Notes under the pieces: generated by a model
The model's input: the letters and a program-made list of their open reading frames with translations, nothing else
Told to the model about the DNA's origin: nothing
Databases searched by the model: none
Translations under genes and position numbers: made by a program
Part shown: one piece after another, positions 46,575 through 55,577 of the stretch
Layout: each line of letters opens with the position of its first letter
How positions within the stretch are numbered: the stretch's first letter is position 1
Assembly (NCBI RefSeq): GCF_000333895.2
Contig: NZ_ANFM02000033.1
Span: 38,110-102,109 of the forward strand
Direction: 5' to 3'
Length of the DNA: 64,000 bases
Source: Grimontia indica
Lineage (GTDB): Bacteria; Pseudomonadota; Gammaproteobacteria; Enterobacterales; Vibrionaceae

Positions 46575-46666
46575 TTTAAATGCCCAACATAAAAATGCGC
46601 TGTCTGGCACGGCAATTTCCCATAACTCACGCATACTTAGAATGTCTGAAGTGATAGGAGGTTGCT

Positions 46667-47437
46667 GTGTGTAGGTGGTTAGCGTATCAAGGAAAACCGT
46701 GTTTTTTGGATGAAATGCTTCATCAGCCAAATCATTCGCTGGTGTCGCAAAGTATGGATGCCAACAAAGCCGTGACGGCGGTCAATGCTGACGGTTTTGG
46801 TATCGCGTGGTATGGCGAAAAACCAACGCCAGCACTATATCGTGAAGTCTTACCTGCTTGGTCTGATGCCAATCTAAAATCACTTGCTGAACACACACGA
46901 TCTCACCGTTTTATGGCGCATGTCCGTGCGTCGACAGGTACAAATACTTCCCGAGAAAACTGTCATCCATTCAATGTCGATAATTGGCTGTTCATGCATA
47001 ACGGACAAATCCCTGAATTTGAACAGACGCGCTACAGCCTAGAGCGACATCTGGAAGAGCCATACTACCTGAAGCGAAAAGGCTCGACAGATAGCGAACT
47101 TATCTTCCTTCTTCTGCTGCAATACAACATGGAGTCGTCGCCCAAAGAAGCGCTTAAAAAGGTTATCGCTAGGGTGGAAGCTGAAATGCGCGTCAAAGAG
47201 GTAGAAGATCCGTTTAAAGCATCAATTTGCGTCAGTAACGGTAAACAATTTTGGGGATTAAGATATGCCACTTATGGTGTGCCCCCGACGTTGTTTTACA
47301 AGCATCTAGACAGTGGCGTGGTGTTGGCATCAGAGCCATATGATACTGACAGAGAAGGGTGGAAAAGTGTGCCAGCGCAGAGCTTTATTGCGCTTGAAGG
47401 CGAGCAGGTGGATATTACGCAATTCGAGATGAGATAG
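46667..47437 (+). CDS. Class II glutamine amidotransferase (YafJ-like)
   Basis: This 256-residue protein is an Ntn-type amidohydrolase. The N-terminal Cys nucleophile follows the initiator directly (MCRWLAYQGKP). NADGFGIAWYG, FMAHVRASTGTNTSRENCHP, FMHNGQIPEF and GSTDSELIFLLLL are family motifs shared with YafJ and EgtC-like enzymes. The biological acceptor of the ammonia is unknown. The start is GTG with a perfect AGGAGG, which also places the Cys at position 2. The stop codon lies inside the terminator stem. Confidence 0.92.
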   Translation: MCRWLAYQGKPCFLDEMLHQPNHSLVSQSMDANKAVTAVNADGFGIAWYGEKPTPALYREVLPAWSDANLKSLAEHTRSHRFMAHVRASTGTNTSRENCHPFNVDNWLFMHNGQIPEFEQTRYSLERHLEEPYYLKRKGSTDSELIFLLLLQYNMESSPKEALKKVIARVEAEMRVKEVEDPFKASICVSNGKQFWGLRYATYGVPPTLFYKHLDSGVVLASEPYDTDREGWKSVPAQSFIALEGEQVDITQFEMR

Positions 47438-47454
47438 GGCGGAGAACCGCCCTA
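47435..47454. terminator. Hairpin between the amidotransferase and RelA/SpoT-like genes
   Basis: An 8-bp perfect stem (47435-47442 with 47447-47454) begins at the stop codon. T-tract is short (TTTT a few bases on), so termination may be partial. Confidence 0.65.
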
Positions 47455-47467
47455 CAATTTTGCGGGG

Positions 47468-48226
47468 TTATACCGCCATGCTGTATGGCTGATATTGCGC
47501 CCAGGCCATTTGGTACATCTTTCGGGATTGTTGGCGGAGTTGAGCGATTTTGGTGACTTCAAACTCTGTCATTTCGCGATGTGCAGCATCGCGCTCAATG
47601 CGCTGAATTTGCTCGTAGATACCATGCTCAGGGCCATTCTTGATTTTAGAGATGGCACTAAGGTGCAGTTGTACTTCGGCCACCAATTGGCTTTCTGGCA
47701 AAGTCACCAGCACTTTCAGATCACGATAACCAGAAGGGCGAGGAGCCTGAAAGCGGTTAATCACTTCAAGCGTCTGGGTTTGGGCTGCTAGCTTTTCGTA
47801 GGCCTGATTCAGAGAATCAATCGAGTCAGATTCAATGGTGATTCGAACTACATCAGTGAGCTTAGACACATCACCATTCAGTTCTTTATCCACTTTTACA
47901 GCAGCACGATCCTGACCCTTCATGCCAGCACTCAGCACTTTTGCGTTTACAGAATCGGCAATGCCTGTTGCCAGTGTTTCCAACTCTTGTTGTGCGTCAG
48001 GGGCGAGCTTATAGAGAGTATCCAAGTCGCTAACGGGTTGATTGACCTGGTGAGCTCTGAATGAAGGAATAGCGAGCAAATCAGACAATGCTTGTTGAGG
48101 TTCAAATTGCTCATAAGCAGGGCTAGGGTGTTCAGGGAGGGACTTTATGTCTGGTTGATTGGCATAGGCTGGAACACGAATTACCAGAATCGGTACGATA
48201 ATCAGCGCCTTAATCATTCTTCCCAT
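47468..48226 (-). CDS. RelA/SpoT-domain protein with N-terminal signal peptide
   Basis: This 252-residue protein begins with an apparent Sec signal (MIKALIIVPILVIRVPAYA then N). The rest resembles a (p)ppGpp synthetase fold: basic segment KVLSAGMKGQDRAAVKVDKE, then SKLTDVVRITIES (the D..R block of nucleotidyl synthetases), RPSGYRDLKVLV and VAEVQLHLSAI (the EVQ motif with the catalytic Glu). A C-terminal helical tail includes IERDAAHREMTEFEV. Known RelA, SpoT and small alarmone synthetases are cytoplasmic, so export would be unusual; an inner-membrane anchor instead of cleavage is possible. AGAGG precedes the ATG. Substrate and activity are unknown. Confidence 0.78.
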   Translation of the reverse strand: MGRMIKALIIVPILVIRVPAYANQPDIKSLPEHPSPAYEQFEPQQALSDLLAIPSFRAHQVNQPVSDLDTLYKLAPDAQQELETLATGIADSVNAKVLSAGMKGQDRAAVKVDKELNGDVSKLTDVVRITIESDSIDSLNQAYEKLAAQTQTLEVINRFQAPRPSGYRDLKVLVTLPESQLVAEVQLHLSAISKIKNGPEHGIYEQIQRIERDAAHREMTEFEVTKIAQLRQQSRKMYQMAWAQYQPYSMAV

Positions 48227-48548
48227 TTACTTACCTCTTGGTTTCCTTGGGCATCCACAAATCTATTTTATCCATGGAGTATGAATGTTAGCTGAATGGA
48301 AGATTCAGGTTCGCGCTCGAGCTCTCAAAGTGTGGTTGACCAATTTGGTACAGATCAAATAACGCAAAATAAAATCCTTTTAATTTTAATATATGCCAAT
48401 TATATGAGCGTATTTGGTGTTTAAGGTGACTTTATAATCTATAAAAGATTGTCAAAAATGATGCAGTGTCGTTAACTTTATGTGATAACTGTGGTCGGTG
48501 GACTCTTATCCAGAGTACCCGATTGAGGAGCAATATGGAGGACGTAAC
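48227..48548. other. Divergent intergenic region, about 320 bases
   Basis: AT-rich and without a credible gene. It should carry promoters for the RelA/SpoT-like and 2OG-dioxygenase genes. A 22-codon out-of-frame ORF starting at 48535 with its own GAGGAG overlaps the dioxygenase start. Confidence 0.4.
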
Positions 48549-49184
48549 ATGTACCATCCAGATTACCTTATGCAGCTTTGTCATATCAGCGACCAGGCTG
48601 TGAAAGAACTTGTACCCATGTTTGATGATCTGCCAACTACCCCTTATGCAGACGGTCAATATCGGTTAAGACGCTATTCGATTGTGCATTGTCTTGACGG
48701 TGCGCTTCGACAAATGGAACACCACACTTTTGTGCAGTCGCAGGCTATCAACCAGCATCAAGGCGGTGTTGTCCGTGACTTTGAAGAACTGACGCCAGCG
48801 GTACTTCACTCTGAAGGATTGTTTGAACTCTGCCGCTTGTTTAAAGACAACAACGAGCTTGAAGACGAACAGGATATCGAAATTCACCAGATGCGCGTTG
48901 TTACACTGAACGACATCACTCCCGTCTCCCCAGAAGGGATTCACCAAGATGGCTTTGACCATATCGCGATTGCCGCAATAGACAGACAGAACGTACAAGG
49001 TGGTGAAATTCTGGTGTACAAAGACAGAAGCGAACAGCCGTTCTTCTCGCTGGCAATGAACAATGGTGATGTTGCTCTACTCGATGATCATGCGGTTTGG
49101 CATAACGCCAATCCCATCAGACCGCTCAATCCATCAGAGCATGGTCATCTGGATCTCTTTGTTTTGACAGCAAGAGAGCATTAA
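48549..49184 (+). CDS. 2OG-Fe dioxygenase family protein
   Basis: This 211-residue protein matches the 2OG-Fe dioxygenase family that includes free-amino-acid hydroxylases such as isoleucine dioxygenase. The metal facial triad is visible as GIHQDGFDHI (His, Asp) and DDHAVWHNANPI (His). The family's RLRRYSIVHC and EIHQMRVVT segments precede it, and GGEILVYKD follows the first motif. The substrate is unknown, with free amino acids a reasonable guess. The ATG was chosen because GGAGG lies seven bases upstream; an in-frame GTG 17 codons earlier lacks an SD. A terminator follows. Confidence 0.85.
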   Translation: MYHPDYLMQLCHISDQAVKELVPMFDDLPTTPYADGQYRLRRYSIVHCLDGALRQMEHHTFVQSQAINQHQGGVVRDFEELTPAVLHSEGLFELCRLFKDNNELEDEQDIEIHQMRVVTLNDITPVSPEGIHQDGFDHIAIAAIDRQNVQGGEILVYKDRSEQPFFSLAMNNGDVALLDDHAVWHNANPIRPLNPSEHGHLDLFVLTAREH

Positions 49185-49215
49185 CACCAAAAAGCAAAGC
49201 GCTAAAACTATAGAC

Positions 49216-49247
49216 ACTGGTGGCCAAATTGGCCGCCAGTCTTTTTT
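49216..49247 (+). terminator. Terminator of the 2OG dioxygenase gene
   Basis: A 10-bp stem with one G-T pair (49216-49225 with 49231-49240) is followed by six T. Confidence 0.9.
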
Positions 49248-49344
49248 CATACGTTCTTAACTCACTGATTTCATGAATTAATCCGAAACACTTTCCTTTG
49301 AATGCGTTACAATTACCTCACTTGGATTAATGCATAGAAGATGA

Positions 49345-50700
49345 ATGAAAAGTCAGTTTCCCTTAATGCTTGCTGCTGCGTCCCTTTGTTTTACTGGAGT
49401 ATCACACGCGAACAGCGACCCCGAACCCATTGAAAAGTCTGAGACTTTAGAGACATTGCGCTTAAAGCGAAGTGAGAACTGGGGTTTGGCAGCAACAATT
49501 CGCTCTGCGGGTATTCCTTATGCCAACAGCGGCAGCGATATTGTCTCAAGCTTTGTACCGATGATGTTCTATGAAGATGAAGCATTCTTTATCGATGGTA
49601 CTGAAGGTGGTTTGAGGCTTTGGGAAGAAGATGAGTGGCGACTGAATACCATTCTTCGTATGCGTTTTATCGACCTGCCTACAGCAGTGCAAAATGACAT
49701 CGGTGGCGACACCGGGGATTTTGGCTTCCAGTTGAAACGTCAGTTGGGTGATGGTTGGTATGCGGACTTAGACCTACTTTCAGATAAAAGCAGCCGTTTT
49801 CACGGTATTGCGACCTTGGGTAAAAAACTCGAAGGCGAAAGTTACGATTTGAATGCGACAGTTTCTGCGCGATACAAAGATGCCGACTTCAACAGTTTCT
49901 ATTACGGTCTTTCTGAATACCGAAATGATGGCGTGAAACTGGGCGCAGGGATGGATTTCAAGGCGGGTGTGAAAGGGCGTTACCACGTTTATTCTAATCT
50001 TTACTTGGTTGGCGCGGCTTATGCGACCTACTTCGACGAGAATGTTCGGAATGCGCCGACTATCAGCAATGATTGGCACGGTGAAGTTTATGCGGGCTTC
50101 GGTTTCTTTAATGATAACCGCCGCCACAGCGAGCGTGAAATTTCGACCCGTCCATATTGGCGTTTAGCGCATGGCTGGGCAACTCCCTCTAATATTGGCG
50201 ATATCCTCGCCGGTGACACTGAAAAAGACCCGTTCAATAACCAACTGACTTCCGTTTTCTATGGTCACCCACTCAGTGATGAATTGTTTGGTATCCCGAT
50301 GGACTTGTACCTGACACCGGGTATCGTTTGGCACTGGAACTCAGAGGTTCAGGCTTCTTCTGCCGAAATTGTGATGGCCATTAAAGCTTTTTATACGGTC
50401 GATTGGCCGACCAAGTGGCGACTCGGTGTGGCAGAAGGCCTTTCTTACGTGAATAACATCACGTATATCGAACAGACGGAAATGGATGAAAAAGGCTATG
50501 AGCCAAGCAACTTGCTCAACTTCATCGATCTATCTCTTGATGTGAATCTTGGGGATCTGTTTGGGAAGTCAGAATGGAACCGGGCCTGGTTGGGGTATTC
50601 GATTCATCACCGCTCGGCAATCTTTGAAAAAGCCAGTCAGTTCGGCCGTATTAAAGGCGGCAGTAACTACAACACGATTTACTTACAGATCGAGTTCTAG
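49345..50700 (+). CDS. MipA/OmpV-type outer membrane protein with extended C-terminal barrel region
   Basis: This 451-residue outer-membrane protein has a signal peptide ending near VSHA. Residues 45-270 follow the MipA/OmpV pattern (GLAATIRSAGIPYANSGSDI, VPMMFYEDEAFFIDGTEGGL, DGWYADLDLLSD and a GFGFFN strand). Residues 270-451 add a further beta-barrel-like part, with GYSIHHRSAIFEKASQFGRI then KGGSNYNTIYL near the end. This tail resembles PagL-type lipid A deacylases, whose active site is a His-x-Ser pair, as in HRS here (inference). It ends in Phe as most barrels do. Typical MipA is about 250 residues, so this is nearly double. Confidence 0.8.
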   Translation: MKSQFPLMLAAASLCFTGVSHANSDPEPIEKSETLETLRLKRSENWGLAATIRSAGIPYANSGSDIVSSFVPMMFYEDEAFFIDGTEGGLRLWEEDEWRLNTILRMRFIDLPTAVQNDIGGDTGDFGFQLKRQLGDGWYADLDLLSDKSSRFHGIATLGKKLEGESYDLNATVSARYKDADFNSFYYGLSEYRNDGVKLGAGMDFKAGVKGRYHVYSNLYLVGAAYATYFDENVRNAPTISNDWHGEVYAGFGFFNDNRRHSEREISTRPYWRLAHGWATPSNIGDILAGDTEKDPFNNQLTSVFYGHPLSDELFGIPMDLYLTPGIVWHWNSEVQASSAEIVMAIKAFYTVDWPTKWRLGVAEGLSYVNNITYIEQTEMDEKGYEPSNLLNFIDLSLDVNLGDLFGKSEWNRAWLGYSIHHRSAIFEKASQFGRIKGGSNYNTIYLQIEF

Positions 50701-50740
50701 GTAGTTTTGGGACTGAGAGAATAGTAGAGCGAGATAAGGC

Positions 50741-50796
50741 GAGCGCCGGGATATTTGGGAGAGAAAGGATATGATGCTTTCAATTTCCCGACGCTC
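50741..50796. repeat. REP-like inverted repeat
   Basis: GAGCGCCGGGA (50741-50751) pairs with TCCCGACGCTC (50786-50796) with one mismatch, and an inner GAAAG/CTTTC stem lies within. It sits in the 104-base gap between two convergent genes and may act as a 3'-end element. Confidence 0.5.
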
Positions 50797-50804
50797 TAAT
50801 TGGG

Positions 50805-51281
50805 TTATGGCGTGTAAGGGAGGTAACCAGTAAAGCCGACGATCTTCCAACCTGCAGGCGTTTTCTTCAGGTAGTAGAGCGTCTGCCAATTCAGTACTTC
50901 TGGCTCTTTACCGACGACTTGAATCGTGCCATCAAACTGCTTTCTCGCAATCGCCTTGCCATCTTTTACTTCAATCTGTTCCAGCGTTGTCAGCTTGTGA
51001 ACGGCGTCTTCCAAAGGCTCAGCATATTCAGTATTTAAACTTGCGCGAGCGGCTTCCAGCCAGGAGTCGCGGTAGTTTTCAAAGCGTGAGAAGGCGAGAT
51101 TCCATTTACCTGGGTCATTGTCGAAACCCGCGTTGACGGCAAAGAATTCGTCCTCGAGGAAATCATTTTCTACCATGGACCAATCCGCTTGGGTGTAAGC
51201 TCGGATATCTTTTGCGACTAACATGTCCCAAATTTCAGCGCGGTCTTCGTCATTTCCTAAAAATGGATTTGCTTTAATCAC
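50805..51281 (-). CDS. NTF2/SnoaL-like hypothetical protein
   Basis: This 158-residue soluble protein has the layout of NTF2-like (SnoaL) cones. An N-terminal helical part includes DRAEIWDMLVAKDIRAYTQA and the central FAVNAGFDNDPGKWNLAFSR. The C-terminal sheet reads QIEVKDGKAIARKQFDG, then VLNWQTLYYLKKTPAGWKIV. No catalytic motif is recognisable. The start is GTG with GGAG six bases upstream. Function unknown; it is leftward, just upstream of azoR in the chromosome but separated from it by a terminator. Confidence 0.7.
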   Translation of the reverse strand: MIKANPFLGNDEDRAEIWDMLVAKDIRAYTQADWSMVENDFLEDEFFAVNAGFDNDPGKWNLAFSRFENYRDSWLEAARASLNTEYAEPLEDAVHKLTTLEQIEVKDGKAIARKQFDGTIQVVGKEPEVLNWQTLYYLKKTPAGWKIVGFTGYLPYTP

Positions 51282-51376
51282 TTAAGGCTCCAGCAGGGCA
51301 AATCAAAGGCCACATAAGAACGGATTATTCACCAAATGAAAATGCCGAAAAGGCGATGCTGAGAGAAAGATCCAAC

Positions 51377-51403
51377 AAAAAAAGGGTGTCTACACAGACA
51401 CCC
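51377..51403 (-). terminator. Terminator of azoR
   Basis: A perfect 8-bp stem (51384-51391 with 51396-51403) is followed on the minus strand by seven T. Confidence 0.93.
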
Positions 51404-51453
51404 AAAATGAAAAAGGAAATTTAAGTTAGCAATAGCATGAAGGAAATTGTTCT

Positions 51454-52056
<603 letters not shown>

Positions 52057-52190
52057 TTAAGTATTTTTGTCACGTGTCTTGTGTTGTTAGAACAAACTAT
52101 AGATGGTTGTTTATTCACAAAATAGCGGAAAAATTCGTATCGGTTGTTCGAATTAATTGAATAAGATAAGGGAAGGTATCTCAGATAGCA

Positions 52191-52216
52191 AAAAGGCTTC
52201 CATCAGGAAGCCTTTT
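52191..52216 (-). terminator. Terminator of the nrdJ operon
   Basis: An 11-bp perfect stem (52191-52201 with 52206-52216) and 4-base loop, with a T-run on the minus-strand side. Confidence 0.93.
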
Positions 52217-52236
52217 CTTTCATAGGATTCAGTACA

Positions 52237-52935
52237 TTAACCGCACTTAGAGTCGCCACAGTTCAAGCATGTCTGACAACCGTCTTTCACGATAACGGCT
52301 TTGTTGTGGCACTTGTAGCAAAGGGTAGCGCTCGGTGGAAAGCCCGTGTTTACTGGTTCTTCCTCTTTCACTTCTGCTTTTGCCGCGTTCTCAGCACGTT
52401 TGGCTTCCAGAAATGCCTTCTGGTGTTCGTCCATCTCTGGGTTTTTCAGCATGCCGATTTCCATCAGGTGCTGTTCAATTACATTGCCGATTTCAGCAAT
52501 CAGAGAAGGCACATATTTACCTTTGTTCCAGTAACCGCCTTTAGGGTCGAATACGGAACGCAGTTCTTCCACCAAGAAAGTGACGTCGCCACCTTTGCGG
52601 AATACCGCGGAAATAATGCGAGTCAGCGCGACGATCCACTGGTAGTGCTCAAGGCTCTTGCTGTTAATGAAGATTTCAAAAGGACGACGCACTTCGTGGT
52701 CAGTGCCTTCGTTCAGCACAACATCGTTGATGGTAATAAACAGAGAATGTTCAGAAACGTGCTCTGGCGTTTTCAGCTTATACGTCGAGCCCAGCAGTTT
52801 TTCAGGGCGTGGCATTTCTTCATGCATGGTTTCAAATGTTGGTACTTCAACAACCGGAGCGACAGGCGCTTCCTGAACGGCGTCTTTGCTTTTTACTTTG
52901 TACGCAACAATTTTGCTTTCGATTTTACGTGTCAT
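52237..52935 (-). CDS. nrdJb: Class II ribonucleotide reductase, C-terminal/TSCPD subunit (NrdJb)
   Basis: This 232-residue protein corresponds to the C-terminal part of B12-dependent ribonucleotide reductase made as a separate chain. It carries the TSCPD-type domain (EHSLFITINDVVLNE, RRPFEIFINSKSLEHYQWIV, VFRKGGDVTFLVEELRSVFD). It ends in a zinc-ribbon-like and redox Cys tail with five Cys after residue 200 (CYKCHNKAV, CQTCLNCGDSKCG). In Pseudomonas aeruginosa NrdJb is needed with NrdJa for activity (family knowledge). It lies 64 bases downstream of nrdJa and shares its promoter. Confidence 0.92.
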   Translation of the reverse strand: MTRKIESKIVAYKVKSKDAVQEAPVAPVVEVPTFETMHEEMPRPEKLLGSTYKLKTPEHVSEHSLFITINDVVLNEGTDHEVRRPFEIFINSKSLEHYQWIVALTRIISAVFRKGGDVTFLVEELRSVFDPKGGYWNKGKYVPSLIAEIGNVIEQHLMEIGMLKNPEMDEHQKAFLEAKRAENAAKAEVKEEEPVNTGFPPSATLCYKCHNKAVIVKDGCQTCLNCGDSKCG

Positions 52936-52999
52936 AACGAATTACTTCTTTCTCACAAAGGGCAGCGAAATCGCCACCCCTTTATTTGTCTGTCTGCGG

Positions 53000-55156
53000 T
53001 TAGAACTTACCGTAGTAGCCTTCTTTCAGGGCGTCGTAGAGGTTAGCTGCGGTGTGTTCTTCACCGTCATACTCAATCTTCTCGTTGCCTTTGGCTTCAA
53101 AGGTGGTGCCATCTTCCAGCGTGAATACGTAAGTGGTGTTTTCCAGATCTTCTTCTTTAACCAGAACACCCTGGAACACTTCTGGGTTGAAGCGGAAGGT
53201 GGTACAACCTTTCAGACCCTTGTCATACGCATCCATGTAAATGTCTTTAAAGCTTTCAAACGGGAAGTCAGTCGGTACGTTTGCTGTCTTCGAGATTGAC
53301 GAGTCAATCCAACGCTGCGCAGCAGCCTGAACTTCAACGTGCTGGCTTGGTGTAATGTCATCGGCAGTGATGAAGTACTCAGGCAGTTGCTCGTCTTCTT
53401 TCGTGCTGTATGGCATTGCTTTCTGGTTGATCAGTTCGCGGTATGCCAACAGCTCAAAGCTGAACACATCGACGCTTTCTTTCGATTTCTTACCTGGCTT
53501 AATCACGTTACGGGTGTAGTGGTGAGCAAAGCTTGGTTCGATACCGTTACTTGCGTTGTTTGCCAGTGACAGAGAGATGGTACCTGTTGGTGCGATAGAG
53601 CTGTGGTGGGTGAAACGACCACCGTTCGCCGCCAGTTTCTCAATCAGGTCTGGACGTACTTCGCCAATTTGCTGCATATAACGGCTGTATTTCGCGTGCA
53701 GGACTTTACCTTTCACTTTGTCGCCCACTTTGATGCCGTCTTTCGCCATTTCAGGGCGCAGACGCATCATCTTAGGAGTAACGTCGAATTCTTTGTCCAT
53801 CACTGGTGCTGCGCCTTTCTCTGCAGCAAGCTCGATCGCTTGTTCCCAACCGGTGATCGCCATTTCCTGAGAAACTTGCTCAGTGAAAGCGATAGATGCT
53901 GCGCTGCCATATTTGTGGCGAAGCATCGTCAGGGTAGAACCCAAGCCAAGGAAGCCCATGCCGTGGCGGCGTTTGGTTTCGATTTCTTCACGTTGCTTCT
54001 CAAGCGGCAGTTGGTTGATCTCAACCACGTTGTCCAGCATACGGGTGAAGATAGCTACGACTTTACGGTACATGTCCCAGTCGAAGTAGGCATTTTCAGT
54101 GAATGGGTCGCGAACGAACTTGGTCAGGTTCACTGAACCCAGCAGACACGCGCCGTAAGGAGGCAGCGGCTGTTCACCACATGGGTTGGTTGCACGAATG
54201 TCTTCGCAGAACCAGTTGTTGTTCATTTGATTAACTTTGTCGATCAGGATAAAGCCTGGTTCCGCGTAGTCGTAAGTTGACGACATGATCACGTTCCACA
54301 GGTTACGCGCCGGCATAGTGCGGTAGATTTTGCACGCTACGCGGCCTTTATCATCTTCAACCAGACCATCTTTGCTCGGCCAATCTGCCCATACGATGCT
54401 TTCATCGTTCTGCAGATCGGTACCGTCTTGACGCGCTTCTTTCGCGGTCACAGGGAAGATCAGTTGCCATTCGCCATCGTTTTTAACGGCTTCGATAAAC
54501 TCTTCAGTGATCAACAGAGACAGGTTGAACTGACGTAGACGGCCATCTTCACGCTTCGCACGGATGAACTCCATCACATCTGGATGACGGATATCCATGG
54601 TGCCCATTTGTGCACCGCGACGACCACCTGCTGAAGAAACGGTGAAGCACATCTTGTCGTAGATATCCATGAACGACAGTGGGCCGGAGGTGTAGGCACC
54701 GGCGCCAGAAACAAACGCACCGCGTGGACGCAGGGTAGAGAAGTCGTAGCCGATACCACAGCCCGCTTTCAGGGTCAGGCCAGCTTCGTGCACTTTACCC
54801 AGGATGTCGTCCATTGAATCTTCAATGGTGCCACTCACAGTACAGTTGATGGTTGAGGTCGCAGGTTTGTGCTCGAAAGCGCCAGCGTTAGAAGTAATGC
54901 GGCCTGCTGGGATAGCACCGTGACGAAGTGCCCACAGAAATTCGTTGTACCATTTTTCGCGTACTGATTTTTCTTCGAGATCGGCAAGTGCACGAGCAAC
55001 ACGCTTGAAAGTGTCATCCAGTGTCGCGTCGATTGCGTCACCGTGTTTGCTTTTCAGGCGGTATTTGCTGTCCCAAATTTCCATCGACGTATCTTGGTAA
55101 GGAATAGCGAGTACGCCAGTGGATTCGATATCAGAAGCTGACTTGGTTTTAGCCAT
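53000..55156 (-). CDS. nrdJa: Adenosylcobalamin-dependent ribonucleotide reductase, catalytic subunit (NrdJa)
   Basis: This 718-residue class II reductase subunit converts ribonucleotides to deoxyribonucleotides using adenosylcobalamin, with or without oxygen. Core motifs are RHGAIPAGRITSNAGA, STINCTVSGTIEDSM (first Cys), GCGIGYDFSTLRPRGA, the active-site loop ATNPCGEQPLPPYGACLLGS (Asn, Cys, Glu) and IAPTGTISLSLANNASNGIE. The protein stops before the TSCPD domain, which is supplied by nrdJb. ATG at 55156 follows GAGGTG; an in-frame GTG four codons earlier is possible. Tandem NrdR-like boxes lie upstream. Confidence 0.96.
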   Translation of the reverse strand: MAKTKSASDIESTGVLAIPYQDTSMEIWDSKYRLKSKHGDAIDATLDDTFKRVARALADLEEKSVREKWYNEFLWALRHGAIPAGRITSNAGAFEHKPATSTINCTVSGTIEDSMDDILGKVHEAGLTLKAGCGIGYDFSTLRPRGAFVSGAGAYTSGPLSFMDIYDKMCFTVSSAGGRRGAQMGTMDIRHPDVMEFIRAKREDGRLRQFNLSLLITEEFIEAVKNDGEWQLIFPVTAKEARQDGTDLQNDESIVWADWPSKDGLVEDDKGRVACKIYRTMPARNLWNVIMSSTYDYAEPGFILIDKVNQMNNNWFCEDIRATNPCGEQPLPPYGACLLGSVNLTKFVRDPFTENAYFDWDMYRKVVAIFTRMLDNVVEINQLPLEKQREEIETKRRHGMGFLGLGSTLTMLRHKYGSAASIAFTEQVSQEMAITGWEQAIELAAEKGAAPVMDKEFDVTPKMMRLRPEMAKDGIKVGDKVKGKVLHAKYSRYMQQIGEVRPDLIEKLAANGGRFTHHSSIAPTGTISLSLANNASNGIEPSFAHHYTRNVIKPGKKSKESVDVFSFELLAYRELINQKAMPYSTKEDEQLPEYFITADDITPSQHVEVQAAAQRWIDSSISKTANVPTDFPFESFKDIYMDAYDKGLKGCTTFRFNPEVFQGVLVKEEDLENTTYVFTLEDGTTFEAKGNEKIEYDGEEHTAANLYDALKEGYYGKF

Positions 55157-55503
55157 TATGAATTGCACCTCGAAAGTAATGCCGTCTTGTTGAGCGAAGC
55201 TTGGCCAGAAACACTATATTGTGCCCCTGATCGACAAGGGCGCAGATCAAACCACTATATCCTGTGATCTTCAAGTCTTGACAAACACTCTTTTCGGCAG
55301 AAATTTCACTTCTCCTTACAGGATAGTGTGTTGTGCATCTAAAGCCTCTCAATGTGAGAGGTGTTATGCTTGCAAAGGCGCATTTTTGCTCGAAGTGATC
55401 AAATCAGAAACACTCAGTTGGAAAGGTGAAAAAAACCGTTGCGTTGAGCGTGAGCCTCTCTATAATTCCGTCCCGTAGCCAGAGACACTCTCTGATACTC
55501 AAA
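55157..55503. other. Divergent region between nrdJ and tRNA-Cys
   Basis: About 350 bases with no credible gene. The left third holds the NrdR-like boxes. I looked for a cobalamin riboswitch here and did not see one. Confidence 0.5.
55211..55266 (-). promoter_or_regulatory. Tandem NrdR-like boxes
   Basis: CACTATATTGTG (55212-55223) and CACTATATCCTGTG (55253-55266) share the CACTATAT half of NrdR boxes and lie 41 bases apart, about four helical turns. The second overlaps a possible -10 (GATATA on the minus strand), with TTGTCA 17 bases further upstream as -35. Confidence 0.6.
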
Positions 55504-55577
55504 GGCGCGTTGGCAGAGTGGCTATGCAGCGGATTGCAAATCCGTGGACCTCGGTTCGACTCCGGGACGCGCCTCCA
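55504..55577 (+). tRNA. tRNA-Cys (anticodon GCA)
   Basis: The 74-base cloverleaf begins GGCGCGTTGGC and ends GACGCGCC-T-CCA. The acceptor arms pair perfectly, the anticodon loop is TTGCAAA (GCA) and the T-loop is GGTTCGACTCC. The discriminator base is U, the main identity element for cysteine, and CCA is encoded. A poly-T tract follows. Confidence 0.98.

Noticed and set aside
48535..48603. 22-codon ORF with its own SD overlapping the 2OG dioxygenase start
   Set aside because: It is too short and unconfirmed to call; the better SD GGAGG serves the downstream ATG. It could be a chance reading frame.
55157..55503. Possible cobalamin riboswitch before the B12-dependent reductase
   Set aside because: I found no B12-box-like segment or the expected stems; only the NrdR-like boxes are visible.
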